From assembly GCF_028993615.1 (NCBI RefSeq), contig NZ_CP118632.1, positions 62,001 through 126,000 on the forward strand: a stretch of DNA of 64,000 nt, given 5' to 3'. This document shows positions 44,365 through 52,982 of the stretch, one piece after another (the stretch's first letter is position 1; each line of letters begins with the position of its first letter). The notes below the pieces were generated by a model. It was not told the origin of the DNA, did not search any database, and saw only the letters and a program-made list of their open reading frames with translations. Made by a program: the position numbers and the translations under genes. This DNA is from Herbaspirillum sp. WKF16 (GTDB taxonomy: Bacteria > Pseudomonadota > Gammaproteobacteria > Burkholderiales > Burkholderiaceae_D).

Positions 44365-44868
44365 TCAGCCGGGCCTGCGATAGCCGCTTGCCACCCAGCG
44401 TTGCGCGCTGTCGGCGTCCAGTTTGTAGTTCGGCGCAGTCTGCACCTTGGCCAGCATGTCGCCCATCTCGTCCCATGCGCTCAGGTCGGCATAGGGGAAG
44501 TCGTCGTCCGGGATAATGTCCAGCGTGACCTTGATGCGGCCTTCGGCGGTGTCGATGGTGACGTGCTTGTGCAATTGCGCATGCAGTTGCTGTTCGCTGC
44601 GACGGACGAATTCCGACGCGGTCTTAACCAGGGTGTTGAAGGCGGATTTGTCCAGCGGCTTGGGATTCTTCTTGTCCCGGCCCATGGTCCAGGGGCCGAT
44701 CAACGCCGGTTCGCGTTCGCCGTCGCGGCTCATCTCGACCGCCCAGCCGTCGTCGTCCTCGTTCTTGATCACGCGCGCTGTCCAGCCTTCGTCACGCCAC
44801 AGGCGATCATCGTGGATTGCCTCGTTGTCCGGGGAAAGGGTGTCGTTGTTGCTATCGGTATCTTGCAT
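44365..44868 (-). CDS. Hypothetical acidic protein
   Basis: A 167-residue soluble protein. The first 45 residues are highly acidic (DTDSNNDTLSPDNEA, KNEDDDGW), then a compact region with WTARVIKNEDDDGWAVEM, IGPWTMGRDKKNPKPLDK and VTIDTAEGRIKVTLDI. No known domain is recognised. MQDTDSN at 44868 is the likely start; the longer frame adds a hydrophobic stretch with no ribosome site. It is monocistronic. Confidence 0.65.
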   Translation of the reverse strand: MQDTDSNNDTLSPDNEAIHDDRLWRDEGWTARVIKNEDDDGWAVEMSRDGEREPALIGPWTMGRDKKNPKPLDKSAFNTLVKTASEFVRRSEQQLHAQLHKHVTIDTAEGRIKVTLDIIPDDDFPYADLSAWDEMGDMLAKVQTAPNYKLDADSAQRWVASGYRRPG

Positions 44869-44974
44869 CGTGGCTGTTGGTATTTCAAATAAAGCTAAAC
44901 CGCCATCATAGGGGAATGCCGGCGGCAGGACGGGTAGCAGCAGGCAATAAATTACCTGCACGAGATGCTGCGGC

Positions 44975-46180
44975 CTAGTGCAGCTCTTCGGCCTCGAACC
45001 CTGCCGCGCGCAAGGCTTGCAGCACCTGCGCCAGGTGCGGCCGGCCGCGCGTCTGCAGCACCAGTTCGATATCCACGTTCTGCGCCGCCAGCAAGGTGAA
45101 GGCGCGCTGGTGGTGGACCTCGTCGATGTTGGCGCCGGCCTCGGCGACGATGCCCGTGATCTTGGCCAGGGTGCCCGGCACGTCGCGCGAGCTGACCTTG
45201 ACGCGCGCCAGGCGGCCGGCGCGCACCATGCCGCGCTCGATGATGGCCGTCAGCAGCAACGGATCGATATTGCCGCCCGAGAGCACCAGGCCCACGCGCT
45301 TGCCGCGGAAGCGGTCGGGGTAGCGCACCAGCGCCGCCAGCCCGGCGGCGCCGGCGCCCTCCACCAGGGTCTTCTCGATTTCCAGCAGCATCAGCACGGC
45401 TTGCTCGATGTCGCCTTCGTCCACCAGCAGCAGGTCGTTGACCTCGCGCGCGATGACCGCGCGCGTCAGCGTGCCCGGCGTGCCGACCGCGATGCCCTCG
45501 GCGATGGTGCTGGCGCCGACCGGATGGTCGGTGCCCTTGACCGCGTTGAACATGGTGGGGAAGCGGCGCGTCTGCACGCCGACGATATCGATCTCCGGCT
45601 TGATGGCGCGCGCGGCCACCGCCATGCCGGCCAGCAGGCCGCCGCCGCCGATGGCCACTACCAGCGTGTCGAGGTCGGGCACCGCCTTGAGCATCTCCAG
45701 CGCCACCGTGCCCTGGCCGGCGATGATGGCCTCGTCGTCGTAGGGATGGACGAAGGTGAGCTTCTCTTTCTCCGCCAGTTCGTAGGCGTGGGCGCGCGCC
45801 GCTTCCAGCGTGTCGCCGTGCAGCACGACGTTGGCGCCGAAGCCGCGCGTGCGCTCGATCTTCACGCCCGGCGTGAAGCGCGGCATGACGATGGTGGCCG
45901 CCAGGCCCAGGCGCTGCGCGTGGTAAGCCACGCCCTGGGCATGGTTGCCGGCCGACATGGCGACCACGCCGCGGCTGCCGTCGGGACTGGCGGCGACGTC
46001 GACCATCTTGTTGCAGGCGCCGCGCTCCTTGAAGGAGGCGGTGAACTGCAGGTTCTCGAACTTGAGGAATACCTGGGCGCCGACGATCTGCGACAGCGTG
46101 CGCGACTCCACGCAGGGCGTCTCCAGGATCTGGCCTTGCAGCCGGCGGGCGGCTGCTTCGATGTCATTGAGTGTAGTCAT
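44975..46180 (-). CDS. ilvA: Threonine dehydratase with ACT domain
   Basis: A 401-residue PLP enzyme that converts threonine (or serine) to 2-oxobutyrate (or pyruvate) and ammonia. The PLP lysine is Lys51 (TASFKERGACNKM), the phosphate loop is AIGGGGLLAG and GNHAQGVAYHA is typical. A single C-terminal ACT-like domain covers about 325-401 (VSSRDVPGTLAKITGIVAEAGANIDEV). The length matches the short TdcB/IlvA form with one ACT domain, not the 500-residue E. coli IlvA. MTTLND at 46180 is chosen over an upstream ATG. No isoleucine genes are adjacent. Confidence 0.9.
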   Translation of the reverse strand: MTTLNDIEAAARRLQGQILETPCVESRTLSQIVGAQVFLKFENLQFTASFKERGACNKMVDVAASPDGSRGVVAMSAGNHAQGVAYHAQRLGLAATIVMPRFTPGVKIERTRGFGANVVLHGDTLEAARAHAYELAEKEKLTFVHPYDDEAIIAGQGTVALEMLKAVPDLDTLVVAIGGGGLLAGMAVAARAIKPEIDIVGVQTRRFPTMFNAVKGTDHPVGASTIAEGIAVGTPGTLTRAVIAREVNDLLLVDEGDIEQAVLMLLEIEKTLVEGAGAAGLAALVRYPDRFRGKRVGLVLSGGNIDPLLLTAIIERGMVRAGRLARVKVSSRDVPGTLAKITGIVAEAGANIDEVHHQRAFTLLAAQNVDIELVLQTRGRPHLAQVLQALRAAGFEAEELH

Positions 46181-46618
46181 GCAAGGATTGTAGAGGCATT
46201 GCGCCATTTTGTAGCGTATCCCTCATCCGACCCGGCCGGATGACGCAAAAGCAATGCCGGTATGCGCCGGGTTTGCATTCATCGAAAAATCCATCCATTA
46301 ATTTGTGCCGGCTATCGCGAGCCGCAGCCGGATAGCGCTCCGCTCGTGGCGCGGCACGCAGCGCCCGGGCTGCCGCCGTATCAAATCGACAATTAGAGCC
46401 CCTGTATGCGCATCGCGCCGCCGATTGAAAAATTCTCTCGCCGGCGCCATTGCAGTCCGGCTACGGGACGACTAGAGTGAACTTTCCGTCGCACCGCAGC
46501 CTGAGATTTCCCGCCGAAGTGGAAAGCGACACCCGGGCCCGTCGGTTCCCCGCCCACGCAAGCCTCCCGCTAGCAGCAATCAAACCAGCTTCTGCCGTTC
46601 TCACCAAAGGAGACACTA
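46181..46618. other. Intergenic region, ilvA / zinc-binding small protein
   Basis: About 440 bp between divergent genes. TAGAGT at about 46471-46476 may be a minus-10 for the small protein. No leader peptide with Ile/Thr codons or attenuator was found before ilvA, and no gene or repeat is seen. Confidence 0.4.
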
Positions 46619-46972
46619 ATGAGCATTGCAACCCGGCATCCGGATGTCAGGCCATCCCCGCCACCGCCGTTCGCGCCGCCGTCCGGCCAGCGCGCTACCC
46701 GTTATGAGCATCGCAATTCGCCGCTGTTGTTGTCGCTGGTCGAACTGGATCCGCGCGACGTCGTCGAGGGCGTCATGACCGAGAAGGGTTTCCTGGCCGC
46801 CGACGTGGTTCCGGTCGGCCCCATGCGCGAGGCCTGCCCGCATTGCGCAGGCGTGGCCCTGCAACTGGTGCTGCGCCACCGCCATGTCAAGCGCTCGCAC
46901 CTGTTCTGCCGCGTCTGCACCCGTTGTTATGACGCATTGAATGACGGCGGCCACTCGGTGCTGACTATCTGA
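46619..46972 (+). CDS. Small Cys-rich, probably zinc-binding protein
   Basis: A 117-residue protein. The N-terminal 30 residues are Pro-rich. The C-terminal half carries CPHC (73, 76) and CRVCTRC (97, 100, 103), a two-knuckle zinc-ribbon-like arrangement with one extra Cys. ELDPRDVVEGVMTEKGFLA precedes it. I do not recognise a named family. AAGGAG lies nine bases before the ATG, and a hairpin follows the gene. Confidence 0.72.
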   Translation: MSIATRHPDVRPSPPPPFAPPSGQRATRYEHRNSPLLLSLVELDPRDVVEGVMTEKGFLAADVVPVGPMREACPHCAGVALQLVLRHRHVKRSHLFCRVCTRCYDALNDGGHSVLTI

Positions 46973-47008
46973 GCGCGACGCCGCCTCCGCGTCTTCTTCC
47001 GCAACCGA

Positions 47009-47038
47009 CGGGGCGCCTTCCTTTGGGAGGGCGCCCCG
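47009..47038 (+). terminator. Hairpin after Cys-rich small protein
   Basis: CGGGGCGCC-loop-GGCGCCCCG, a perfect 9-bp stem; only a weak T-run (CATTTT) follows, so its strength is uncertain. Confidence 0.55.
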
Positions 47039-47075
47039 CGTCATTTTCCAATCCCCATCGTCATCAGGAGAATCC

Positions 47076-47645
47076 ATGCCCCGCGCCGCCCGCCTGCCCG
47101 CCAGGCAGGACTTTCCGGTCCACCAGATCCGCCGCTATCTGGAGCCCGGCCCCATCGTGCTGGTGTCGTCGGCCTACCGCAAGCAACGCAACATCATGAC
47201 CATGGGCTGGCATACCGTCATGGAGTTCGCGCCGTCGCTGCTGGGCTGCGTCATCGCGGCCGGCAACCATAGCTTCGAACTGATTCGCAAGAGCCGCGAA
47301 TGCGTGATCAACCTGCCCACGGTCGGGCTGATCGACCAGGTGGTGGGCATCGGAAACTGTAGCGGCGCCGAGGTCGACAAGTTCGAGCGCTTCGGGCTGA
47401 CGGCGCTGCCGGCCGCGGAGGTCGGCGCGCCGCTGATCGGCGAGTGCCACGCCAGCTTCGAGTGCCGGCTGCACGACGGCAGGCTCATCGGCAAGTACAA
47501 CTATTTCATCTTCGAGGTGGTGCGGGCGCACGTGGCGCGCACGCCGAAGAACCCGAAGACGGTGCACTACAAGGGCGGCGGCGAATTCATGGTGGCGGGA
47601 CAGGTCATCAGCCGCCGCTCGAAGTTCCGCGGCGAATACCTGTAG
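47076..47645 (+). CDS. Flavin reductase-like FMN-binding protein
   Basis: A 189-residue flavoprotein of the flavin-reductase/DIM6-NTAB family. VLVSSAYRKQRNIMTMGWHTVM, SFELIRKSRECVINLP and NPKTVHYKGGGEFMVAGQ match the FMN-binding split barrel. It would reduce flavin or act as an FMN-dependent oxidoreductase. AGGAGA lies five bases before the ATG. It is convergent with the LysR at 47660. Confidence 0.85.
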   Translation: MPRAARLPARQDFPVHQIRRYLEPGPIVLVSSAYRKQRNIMTMGWHTVMEFAPSLLGCVIAAGNHSFELIRKSRECVINLPTVGLIDQVVGIGNCSGAEVDKFERFGLTALPAAEVGAPLIGECHASFECRLHDGRLIGKYNYFIFEVVRAHVARTPKNPKTVHYKGGGEFMVAGQVISRRSKFRGEYL

Positions 47646-47659
47646 CCCGGCCGCCGGGC

Positions 47660-48565
47660 CTACTTCTGCAGCGCCAGCACGAAGTCGAGGAAGGCGCGCA
47701 CCTTGGCCGGCGGATGGTGGCGCGAGGGATACAGGGCATACAGCGGGAAGCGCTCGTCGGGCCAGTCGGGGAAGAGGTCGACCAGGCGGCCGTCGTCCAG
47801 CATGGGTTGCAGGCCGAGGTCGAAGACCTGCGCCACGCCATAGCCCGACAGGCACACGCTGTAGAGCGAGCCGCCGTCGCTGACGGTGAGCTGGCCCTCC
47901 ATGTCCAGTTCGATGCGCCTTTTGCCGCGGATGAATTCCCAGCTGAAGGGGCGGCCGCTGCGCGAGTCGCGAAACAGGATGCAGGTGTGGCCGGGTTCCT
48001 GCAGCGCGCGCGGGTTGGCCGGGCGTCCATGGCGCTTGAGGTAGCCGGGCGAGGCGATGGTGACGATGCGGCAGTCCATCAGCTTGCGCGCCACCAGGGT
48101 CGAGGCCGCCGGCTGGCCGAAGCGCAGCGCCAGGTCGTAGCCGTCGGCGACCATGTCGCCCAGTTCGTCGCGCGTGACCAGCTCCAGCTTCAACCCGGGA
48201 TGGGCCTCGAGGAAGGCGCCCAGGCGCGGGCTGAGCACCATGCGCGAGAAGAAGGGATCGACATTCACGCGCAGCCGCCCGCGCACCGTGCCGCGGCCCT
48301 CCTGGGCCGAGGACGCGGCCTCTTCCAGCGCCGCCAGCAACGGCGACACCTGCGCGTGGAAACGGCGCCCCTCGTCGGTCAGCGTGATCGAGCGCGTGGT
48401 GCGGTCGAACAGGCGGATGCCCAGCCGCGCTTCCAGCCTGGCGACCGAGCGGCTCACGCCCGAGGGCGTCATGTCCAGCAGCTCGGAGGCGGCGGCGAAG
48501 CTGCCGCTGTCGACGATGGCGCACAGTACGCCGATGCCGTTCATCATGCGTTCGTCGAATGCCAT
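47660..48565 (-). CDS. LysR-family regulator
   Basis: A 301-residue LTTR of the large DsdC/CrgA-like group: IGVLCAIVDSGSFAAASELLDMTPSGVSRSV (about 11-42) and an effector domain with LRVNVDPFFSRMVL and DLALRFGQPAAS. GGAGAG precedes the ATG at 48565. It is divergent from an NmrA-type gene with a clear 23-bp palindrome between them. Confidence 0.9.
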   Translation of the reverse strand: MAFDERMMNGIGVLCAIVDSGSFAAASELLDMTPSGVSRSVARLEARLGIRLFDRTTRSITLTDEGRRFHAQVSPLLAALEEAASSAQEGRGTVRGRLRVNVDPFFSRMVLSPRLGAFLEAHPGLKLELVTRDELGDMVADGYDLALRFGQPAASTLVARKLMDCRIVTIASPGYLKRHGRPANPRALQEPGHTCILFRDSRSGRPFSWEFIRGKRRIELDMEGQLTVSDGGSLYSVCLSGYGVAQVFDLGLQPMLDDGRLVDLFPDWPDERFPLYALYPSRHHPPAKVRAFLDFVLALQK

Positions 48566-48589
48566 GCCGGCGTCTCTCCAAAATAAATA

Positions 48590-48612
48590 ATTGATGACCA
48601 ATGATCATCAAT
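48590..48612. promoter_or_regulatory. Palindromic operator between LysR and NmrA genes
   Basis: ATTGATGA-CCAATGA-TCATCAAT, perfect 8-bp arms with a 7-bp spacer, 24 bp from the LysR start and 99 bp from the NmrA start. It follows the T-N11-A LysR format (TGA-N7-TCA). Confidence 0.65.
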
Positions 48613-48711
48613 GAAGTGACCGAGATGATATCGCAAAACCAGTCGCCGACGCCCAGAATGCGCTCCATGCCTCGCCGTCCGGCGGGCTCAATTCACGACA
48701 AGGAGCGCAAC

Positions 48712-49575
48712 ATGTACGCCATTACCGGAATCACAGGACAAGTCGGCGGCACGCTGGCCCGCCATCTGCTGGCCGCCGGCCGCGACGTGCGCGCGGTAGT
48801 GCGCGACGCCGCGAAGGGCGAGCACTGGGCGCGCCAGGGCTGCGAGGTGGCGCTGGCCGAACTCACCGATGTGCCGGCGATGATCAGGGCCTTCAGCGGC
48901 GTCGAGGGCGTGTTCATCCTGCTGCCGCCGGCCTTCGATCCCAAGCCCGGCTTCCCGGCCGCCCGCCGCGTCATCGCGGCGGTGCGCGAGGCGCTGGAGA
49001 TGGCGGGGCCGAAGAGGGTGGTGGCGTTGTCCACCATCGGCGCCGACGCCGAGCGGCCCAACCTGCTCAACCAGCTGCGCATCATGGAAGAGCAGTTCGC
49101 CAGCCTGGCCTTGCCGGTCACTTTCCTGCGCGCGGCCTGGTTCATGGAGAACGCGCGCTGGGACATCGACGCCGCCCGCGCCGGCGCCATCGCCAGTTAC
49201 CTGCAGCCGGCCGCGCGCCCCATCGCCATGGTCTCGACCATGGACGTCGGGCGCACCGCGGCCGAACTGCTGCAAGAGCAGTGGACGGGCCGCCGCGTGG
49301 TGCAGCTGGAAGGCCCGCAGCGCACCAGTCCGGACGATATCGCGGCGGCCCTGGCGCGCCTGCTGGGGCGCGAGGTGAAGGTGGATGTCGTGCCGCGCGC
49401 CCAATGGGAAGTCATCTTCCGCAGCCAGGGCATGGAGAATCCGCTGCCGCGCATGCAGATGGTGGACGGCTTCAATGCCGGCTGGATCGACTTCGCCAAC
49501 GGCGGCCGCGAGGCGCGCCGCGGCGTGGTCGGGATCGAGGCGGCGCTGCGCGCCATGCTGGACGAACAGGCCTGA
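48712..49575 (+). CDS. NmrA-type NAD(P)-binding oxidoreductase
   Basis: A 287-residue Rossmann protein of the atypical SDR/NmrA group. The N-terminal GITGQVGGTLARHLL binds the dinucleotide; VEGVFILLPP and VTFLRAAWFMENA follow. Relatives include NAD(P)H:quinone reductase-like QOR2 and NmrA redox sensors. AAGGAGCG lies before the ATG at 48712. It is divergent from its probable LysR regulator. Confidence 0.87.
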   Translation: MYAITGITGQVGGTLARHLLAAGRDVRAVVRDAAKGEHWARQGCEVALAELTDVPAMIRAFSGVEGVFILLPPAFDPKPGFPAARRVIAAVREALEMAGPKRVVALSTIGADAERPNLLNQLRIMEEQFASLALPVTFLRAAWFMENARWDIDAARAGAIASYLQPAARPIAMVSTMDVGRTAAELLQEQWTGRRVVQLEGPQRTSPDDIAAALARLLGREVKVDVVPRAQWEVIFRSQGMENPLPRMQMVDGFNAGWIDFANGGREARRGVVGIEAALRAMLDEQA

Positions 49576-49663
49576 GCCGGCGGCGCGCGGCGGCATCGTC
49601 AGCGCGGCAAACCGGCGCGCCGTTTGCGCGTAGAATCGTTGGCCTCGACGCATGGAGGCAGCA

Positions 49664-50236
49664 ATGGACTACGCATACAAGCTCATCGACTCACCGGTCG
49701 GGCAACTCACCCTGGTGGCCCGCGGCGACAAGCTGGCGGCGATCCTGTGGGAGAACGATCGCGCCGGCCGCGTGCGCCTGGGCGAGCTGGCGCCCGATGA
49801 GCAGCGTCCGGTGCTGCTGGAGACGGCGCGCCAGCTGGCCGAGTATTTCGCCGGCAAGCTGACCGCGTTCGACGTGCCGCTGGACTTCAACGGCACCGAT
49901 TTCCAGAAGCAGGTGTGGGCCGCGCTGCTGGCCATCCCCTACGGCCAGACCCGCACCTACCTGCAGATCGCGCGCGAGCTCGGCAACGAGAAGGCGGTGC
50001 GCGCGGTGGGCGCGGCCAACGGCCGCAATCCGATTTCCATCATCGCGCCGTGCCATCGCGTCATCGGCGCCGGCGGCGAGCTCACCGGCTTCGCCGGCGG
50101 CCTGCACGCCAAGAAGCTGCTGCTGGCCATCGAGGGCATTTCCACCGAGGGCCGCGACGCCGGCCAGGCCATCGATCCGCGCCGCAAGGCGCAGAACCGC
50201 CGCCGCGAAGATCCCAACCAGATGTCGCTGCTGTAG
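49664..50236 (+). CDS. ogt: Methylated-DNA-protein-cysteine methyltransferase
   Basis: A 190-residue O6-alkylguanine repair protein. The methyl-acceptor Cys130 sits in IIAPCHRVIGAGGELTGFAGG. The DNA-binding HTH is around FQKQVWAALLAIPYGQTRTY, and the Arg finger lies in NEKAVRAVGAANGRNP. There is no Ada N-terminal domain, so it is the Ogt type. The ATG at 49664 is preferred because GGAGGC sits four bases upstream of it. The C-terminal 25 residues are basic and extra. Confidence 0.93.
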   Translation: MDYAYKLIDSPVGQLTLVARGDKLAAILWENDRAGRVRLGELAPDEQRPVLLETARQLAEYFAGKLTAFDVPLDFNGTDFQKQVWAALLAIPYGQTRTYLQIARELGNEKAVRAVGAANGRNPISIIAPCHRVIGAGGELTGFAGGLHAKKLLLAIEGISTEGRDAGQAIDPRRKAQNRRREDPNQMSLL

Positions 50237-50241
50237 CGCGT

Positions 50242-51108
50242 TCAGCGCTGCATGCCCCAGCGCTTCACCGTCACCCGCTCCAGCGTGTTGAACACCAGGT
50301 TCTCCACCAGCAAGCCGATGATGATCACCATCGCCAGCCCGGCGAACACCTTGTCCGTATAGAGCTCATTGCGGTTCTGGAAGATGTACCAGCCCAGGCC
50401 GCCCTTGCCGCTGGTGGCGCCGAACACCAGCTCGGCCGCGATCAGCGTGCGCCAGGCGAAGGCCCAGCCGATGCGCAGGCCGGCCAGGATCGACGGCAGC
50501 GCTGCCGGCACCAAAACCTGCAGCACGAAGGAGAGCCCGGACAGGCCGTAGTTGCGCCCGGCCATGCGCAGCGTGTCGGAGACCCCGAGGAAGCCGGCAT
50601 AGGTGTTCACCGCCAGCGCCCATAGCACCGAATGCACCAGCACGAAGATCAGGCTGCCCTCGCCCAGGCCGAACCACAGCAGCGCGATCGGCAGCAGCGC
50701 GATCGCCGGCAGCGGGTTGAACATCGAGGTCAGCGTGCCCAGCAGGTCGCGCCCGAACTGCGTCGATACCGCCAGCGTGGTCAGCACGAAGGCGGCGGCA
50801 ATGCCCAGCACATAAGCCTTGAGCAACACCTGCAGCGACAGCCAGGTCTTGTTGAGCAGTTCGCCGCTGGCCAGGCCATCGACGAAGGCCTGCGCGGTCT
50901 GGCCGAAGGTCGGCAGCAGCAAGTCGTTGTCCTGCCAGCGGCCGATGGCTTCCCACAGCAGCGCCAGCAGCAGCAGGATCACGCCCTTGCGGATCCAGCC
51001 CTGCTGCCAGATGCGGCGCGGCAGCGAGAACTGGCGCTCAAGCGCCAGGCCGGGCAGCGGCTCCAGCGGCAGTTCGTATTCATCGCGAACGGGAGGGGTG
51101 AGGCTCAT
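50242..51108 (-). CDS. ABC permease, nitrate/sulfonate/taurine type
   Basis: A 288-residue SsuC/TauC-like permease with six membrane segments. GLSGLSFVLQVLVPAALPSI is the EAA loop, and IGWAFAWRTLIAAELVFG is the family mark before the last helices. It is the last gene of the operon starting at 55038, 24 bp after the ATPase. It should form a homodimer. Confidence 0.92.
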   Translation of the reverse strand: MSLTPPVRDEYELPLEPLPGLALERQFSLPRRIWQQGWIRKGVILLLLALLWEAIGRWQDNDLLLPTFGQTAQAFVDGLASGELLNKTWLSLQVLLKAYVLGIAAAFVLTTLAVSTQFGRDLLGTLTSMFNPLPAIALLPIALLWFGLGEGSLIFVLVHSVLWALAVNTYAGFLGVSDTLRMAGRNYGLSGLSFVLQVLVPAALPSILAGLRIGWAFAWRTLIAAELVFGATSGKGGLGWYIFQNRNELYTDKVFAGLAMVIIIGLLVENLVFNTLERVTVKRWGMQR

Positions 51109-51132
51109 GGTGCAATTCCTGTGGCGCGGCGC

Positions 51133-51993
51133 TCAATAGGAGAAGCGCACGTCGCTGAAGTTGATCGGTTGCTCGGCCGGGGCGGGCGCCGCGCCTTCGT
51201 CGAACAGCAGCCGGTGGATGCGTTGCGCGGTCTGCTGGAAACCGGCGCCGCCCAGGCTGGAGAGGTCGTACTGGTGGCTGTTGATCTCGGCGCGCACGCG
51301 GCCCGGATGGGGCGACAGCAGCAGGATGCGGTTGCCCACCACCAGCGCTTCCTCGATCGAGTGGGTGACGAAGAGCAGCGTGAAGCGCACCTCCTCCCAC
51401 AGTATCAGCAGCTCTTCCTGCATCTTGCGGCGGGTGAGCGCGTCGAGCGCGGCGAAGGGCTCGTCCATCAACAGCATCTTGGGCTGCATGGCCAAGGCGC
51501 GCGCGATCGCCACGCGCGCCTTCATGCCGCCCGAGAGCGTGTGCGGATAGGCGTCGGCGAAGCGCGCCAGGCCGACCTTGTCGAGATAGTGGCGGGCGCG
51601 CTCGGCGGCCTCGCGGCGGCCCAGGGTCTTCGAGGCCAGCAGCGGGAACATCACATTGCCCAGCACCGTCTTCCACGGCGGCAGCTGGTCGAACTCCTGG
51701 AACACCACGATGCGGTCCGGCCCCGGATGGCGGATCGACTGCCCGTCCAGGCGGATCTCGCCCGAAGCCGGCGGCAGGAAGCCCGCCACCGATTTCAGCA
51801 GGCTGGACTTGCCGCAGCCCGAGGGCCCCAGCAGCACGAAGCGATCGGCCGGGTGCACGCCGAAGCTGACCTCATGCGTGGCCTGCACCACCGCGGTCGA
51901 GGTGCGGTACTGCAGGCTCACACGGTCCACCTGCAGCAGCGGCGCGGGGCCGGCCGCGGCCACCTGCGCGGTTTCAGCTGCCGGGTTGTGCAT
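51133..51993 (-). CDS. ABC ATPase, nitrate/sulfonate/taurine type
   Basis: A 286-residue SsuB/TauB-like ATPase. Walker A is GPSGCGKSSLL, the Q-loop VVFQEFDQLPPWKT, the signature [15 protein letters not shown], Walker B LLMDEPFAALD and the H-loop FVTHSIEEA. Its start overlaps the preceding binding-protein gene by 20 bp, showing tight coupling. Confidence 0.94.
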   Translation of the reverse strand: MHNPAAETAQVAAAGPAPLLQVDRVSLQYRTSTAVVQATHEVSFGVHPADRFVLLGPSGCGKSSLLKSVAGFLPPASGEIRLDGQSIRHPGPDRIVVFQEFDQLPPWKTVLGNVMFPLLASKTLGRREAAERARHYLDKVGLARFADAYPHTLSGGMKARVAIARALAMQPKMLLMDEPFAALDALTRRKMQEELLILWEEVRFTLLFVTHSIEEALVVGNRILLLSPHPGRVRAEINSHQYDLSSLGGAGFQQTAQRIHRLLFDEGAAPAPAEQPINFSDVRFSY

Positions 51994-52981
51994 ACGCTTC
52001 CTCGAAGAAGTAGTCTTTCCAGGACGAGGCCCGGTTCTTCAGCACGCCGATCTCATGCAGCTTCTCGGCATAGACGAAGCTGCGCTCGGGCGAGACGGTG
52101 AAGTTGATCTCCGGATCCTCGACGATCTTGCGCACGAACTCCGGCGACAGCTTGGACTTCTGCACGCGGATGAAGGTGTCGGCCGCCTTTGCCTTGTTGT
52201 TGCGGATGAACTCGGCCGCTTCCACCAGCGCGCTGTAGAAGGCGCGATAGGTCTTGGGGTTCTCGTCGTGGAACTTCTGCGTGGTGTACAGGAAGTTGAA
52301 GGTGGCCGGGCCGCCCAGGATGTCGTAGGAGCTGATTACCTTGTGCACGTTCTTGTTCTCCAGCGCCTGGTACTGGAACGGCGGGCTGGAGAAGTGGGCG
52401 TTGATCTCCGAGCCGCCGGCAATCAGCGCGGCGGTGGCATCCGGGTGCGACAGGCTCACGGTGATGCTGTCGAAGCGCTTGTAGTCGGCTTTGCCATAGA
52501 GCTTGGCGGTCTCGATCTGCAGCGTGCGCGACTGGAAGCCGACGCCGGCGGCCGGCACCGCGATGCGATCCTTGTCGCTGAAGTCCTTGACCGTCTTCAC
52601 GTTCGGATTGTTGGACAGCAGGTAGTTGGGCATCGAGCCCAGCGAGGCGATGGCCTTGACGTTCTGGCGGCCGCGGGTGCGGTCCCACAGCACCAGCGCC
52701 GGCGGCGCGCCGGCCGAGACCACGTCGAGCGCGCCGGCCAGCAAGGCCTCGTTCATGCCGGTGGCGCCGGACAGGCTGGTCCACTCGACCTTGATGTCGA
52801 CGCCTTCCTTCTTGCCGTACTTCTCGATCAGTTTCTGGTCCTGCACCACGTCGAGGATCAGGTAGCCGATGCCGAACTGCTGGGCGATGCGGATCTGCCC
52901 TTCGGCCTGCGCGTTGCCGGCCAGGCCGAAGGTGATGAGGCCGGCGGCGAGCGCCGGCAGGAATGTGCGTGTGAACAGCAT
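51974..52981 (-). CDS. ABC substrate-binding protein, copy 3 (most diverged)
   Basis: A 335-residue periplasmic protein of the NMT1/SsuA type. The signal peptide (about 1-26; LPALAAGLITFGLAGNAQAE) precedes IRIAQQFGIGYLILD, EWTSLSGATGMNEALLAGALDV, ALVLWDRTRGRQNV, and the C-terminal KDYFFEEA. It keeps the overall length and C-terminal motif of the two upstream copies but is clearly more diverged. The ATG at 52981 follows the previous stop by one base (TGACATG) with GGAGG upstream. Confidence 0.9.
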   Translation of the reverse strand: MLFTRTFLPALAAGLITFGLAGNAQAEGQIRIAQQFGIGYLILDVVQDQKLIEKYGKKEGVDIKVEWTSLSGATGMNEALLAGALDVVSAGAPPALVLWDRTRGRQNVKAIASLGSMPNYLLSNNPNVKTVKDFSDKDRIAVPAAGVGFQSRTLQIETAKLYGKADYKRFDSITVSLSHPDATAALIAGGSEINAHFSSPPFQYQALENKNVHKVISSYDILGGPATFNFLYTTQKFHDENPKTYRAFYSALVEAAEFIRNNKAKAADTFIRVQKSKLSPEFVRKIVEDPEINFTVSPERSFVYAEKLHEIGVLKNRASSWKDYFFEEAYAQPGS

Positions 52982-52982
52982 G

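Noticed and set aside
46181..46618. Attenuator or leader peptide before ilvA
   Set aside because: No run of Ile/Thr/Leu codons and no terminator-type hairpin near the start.
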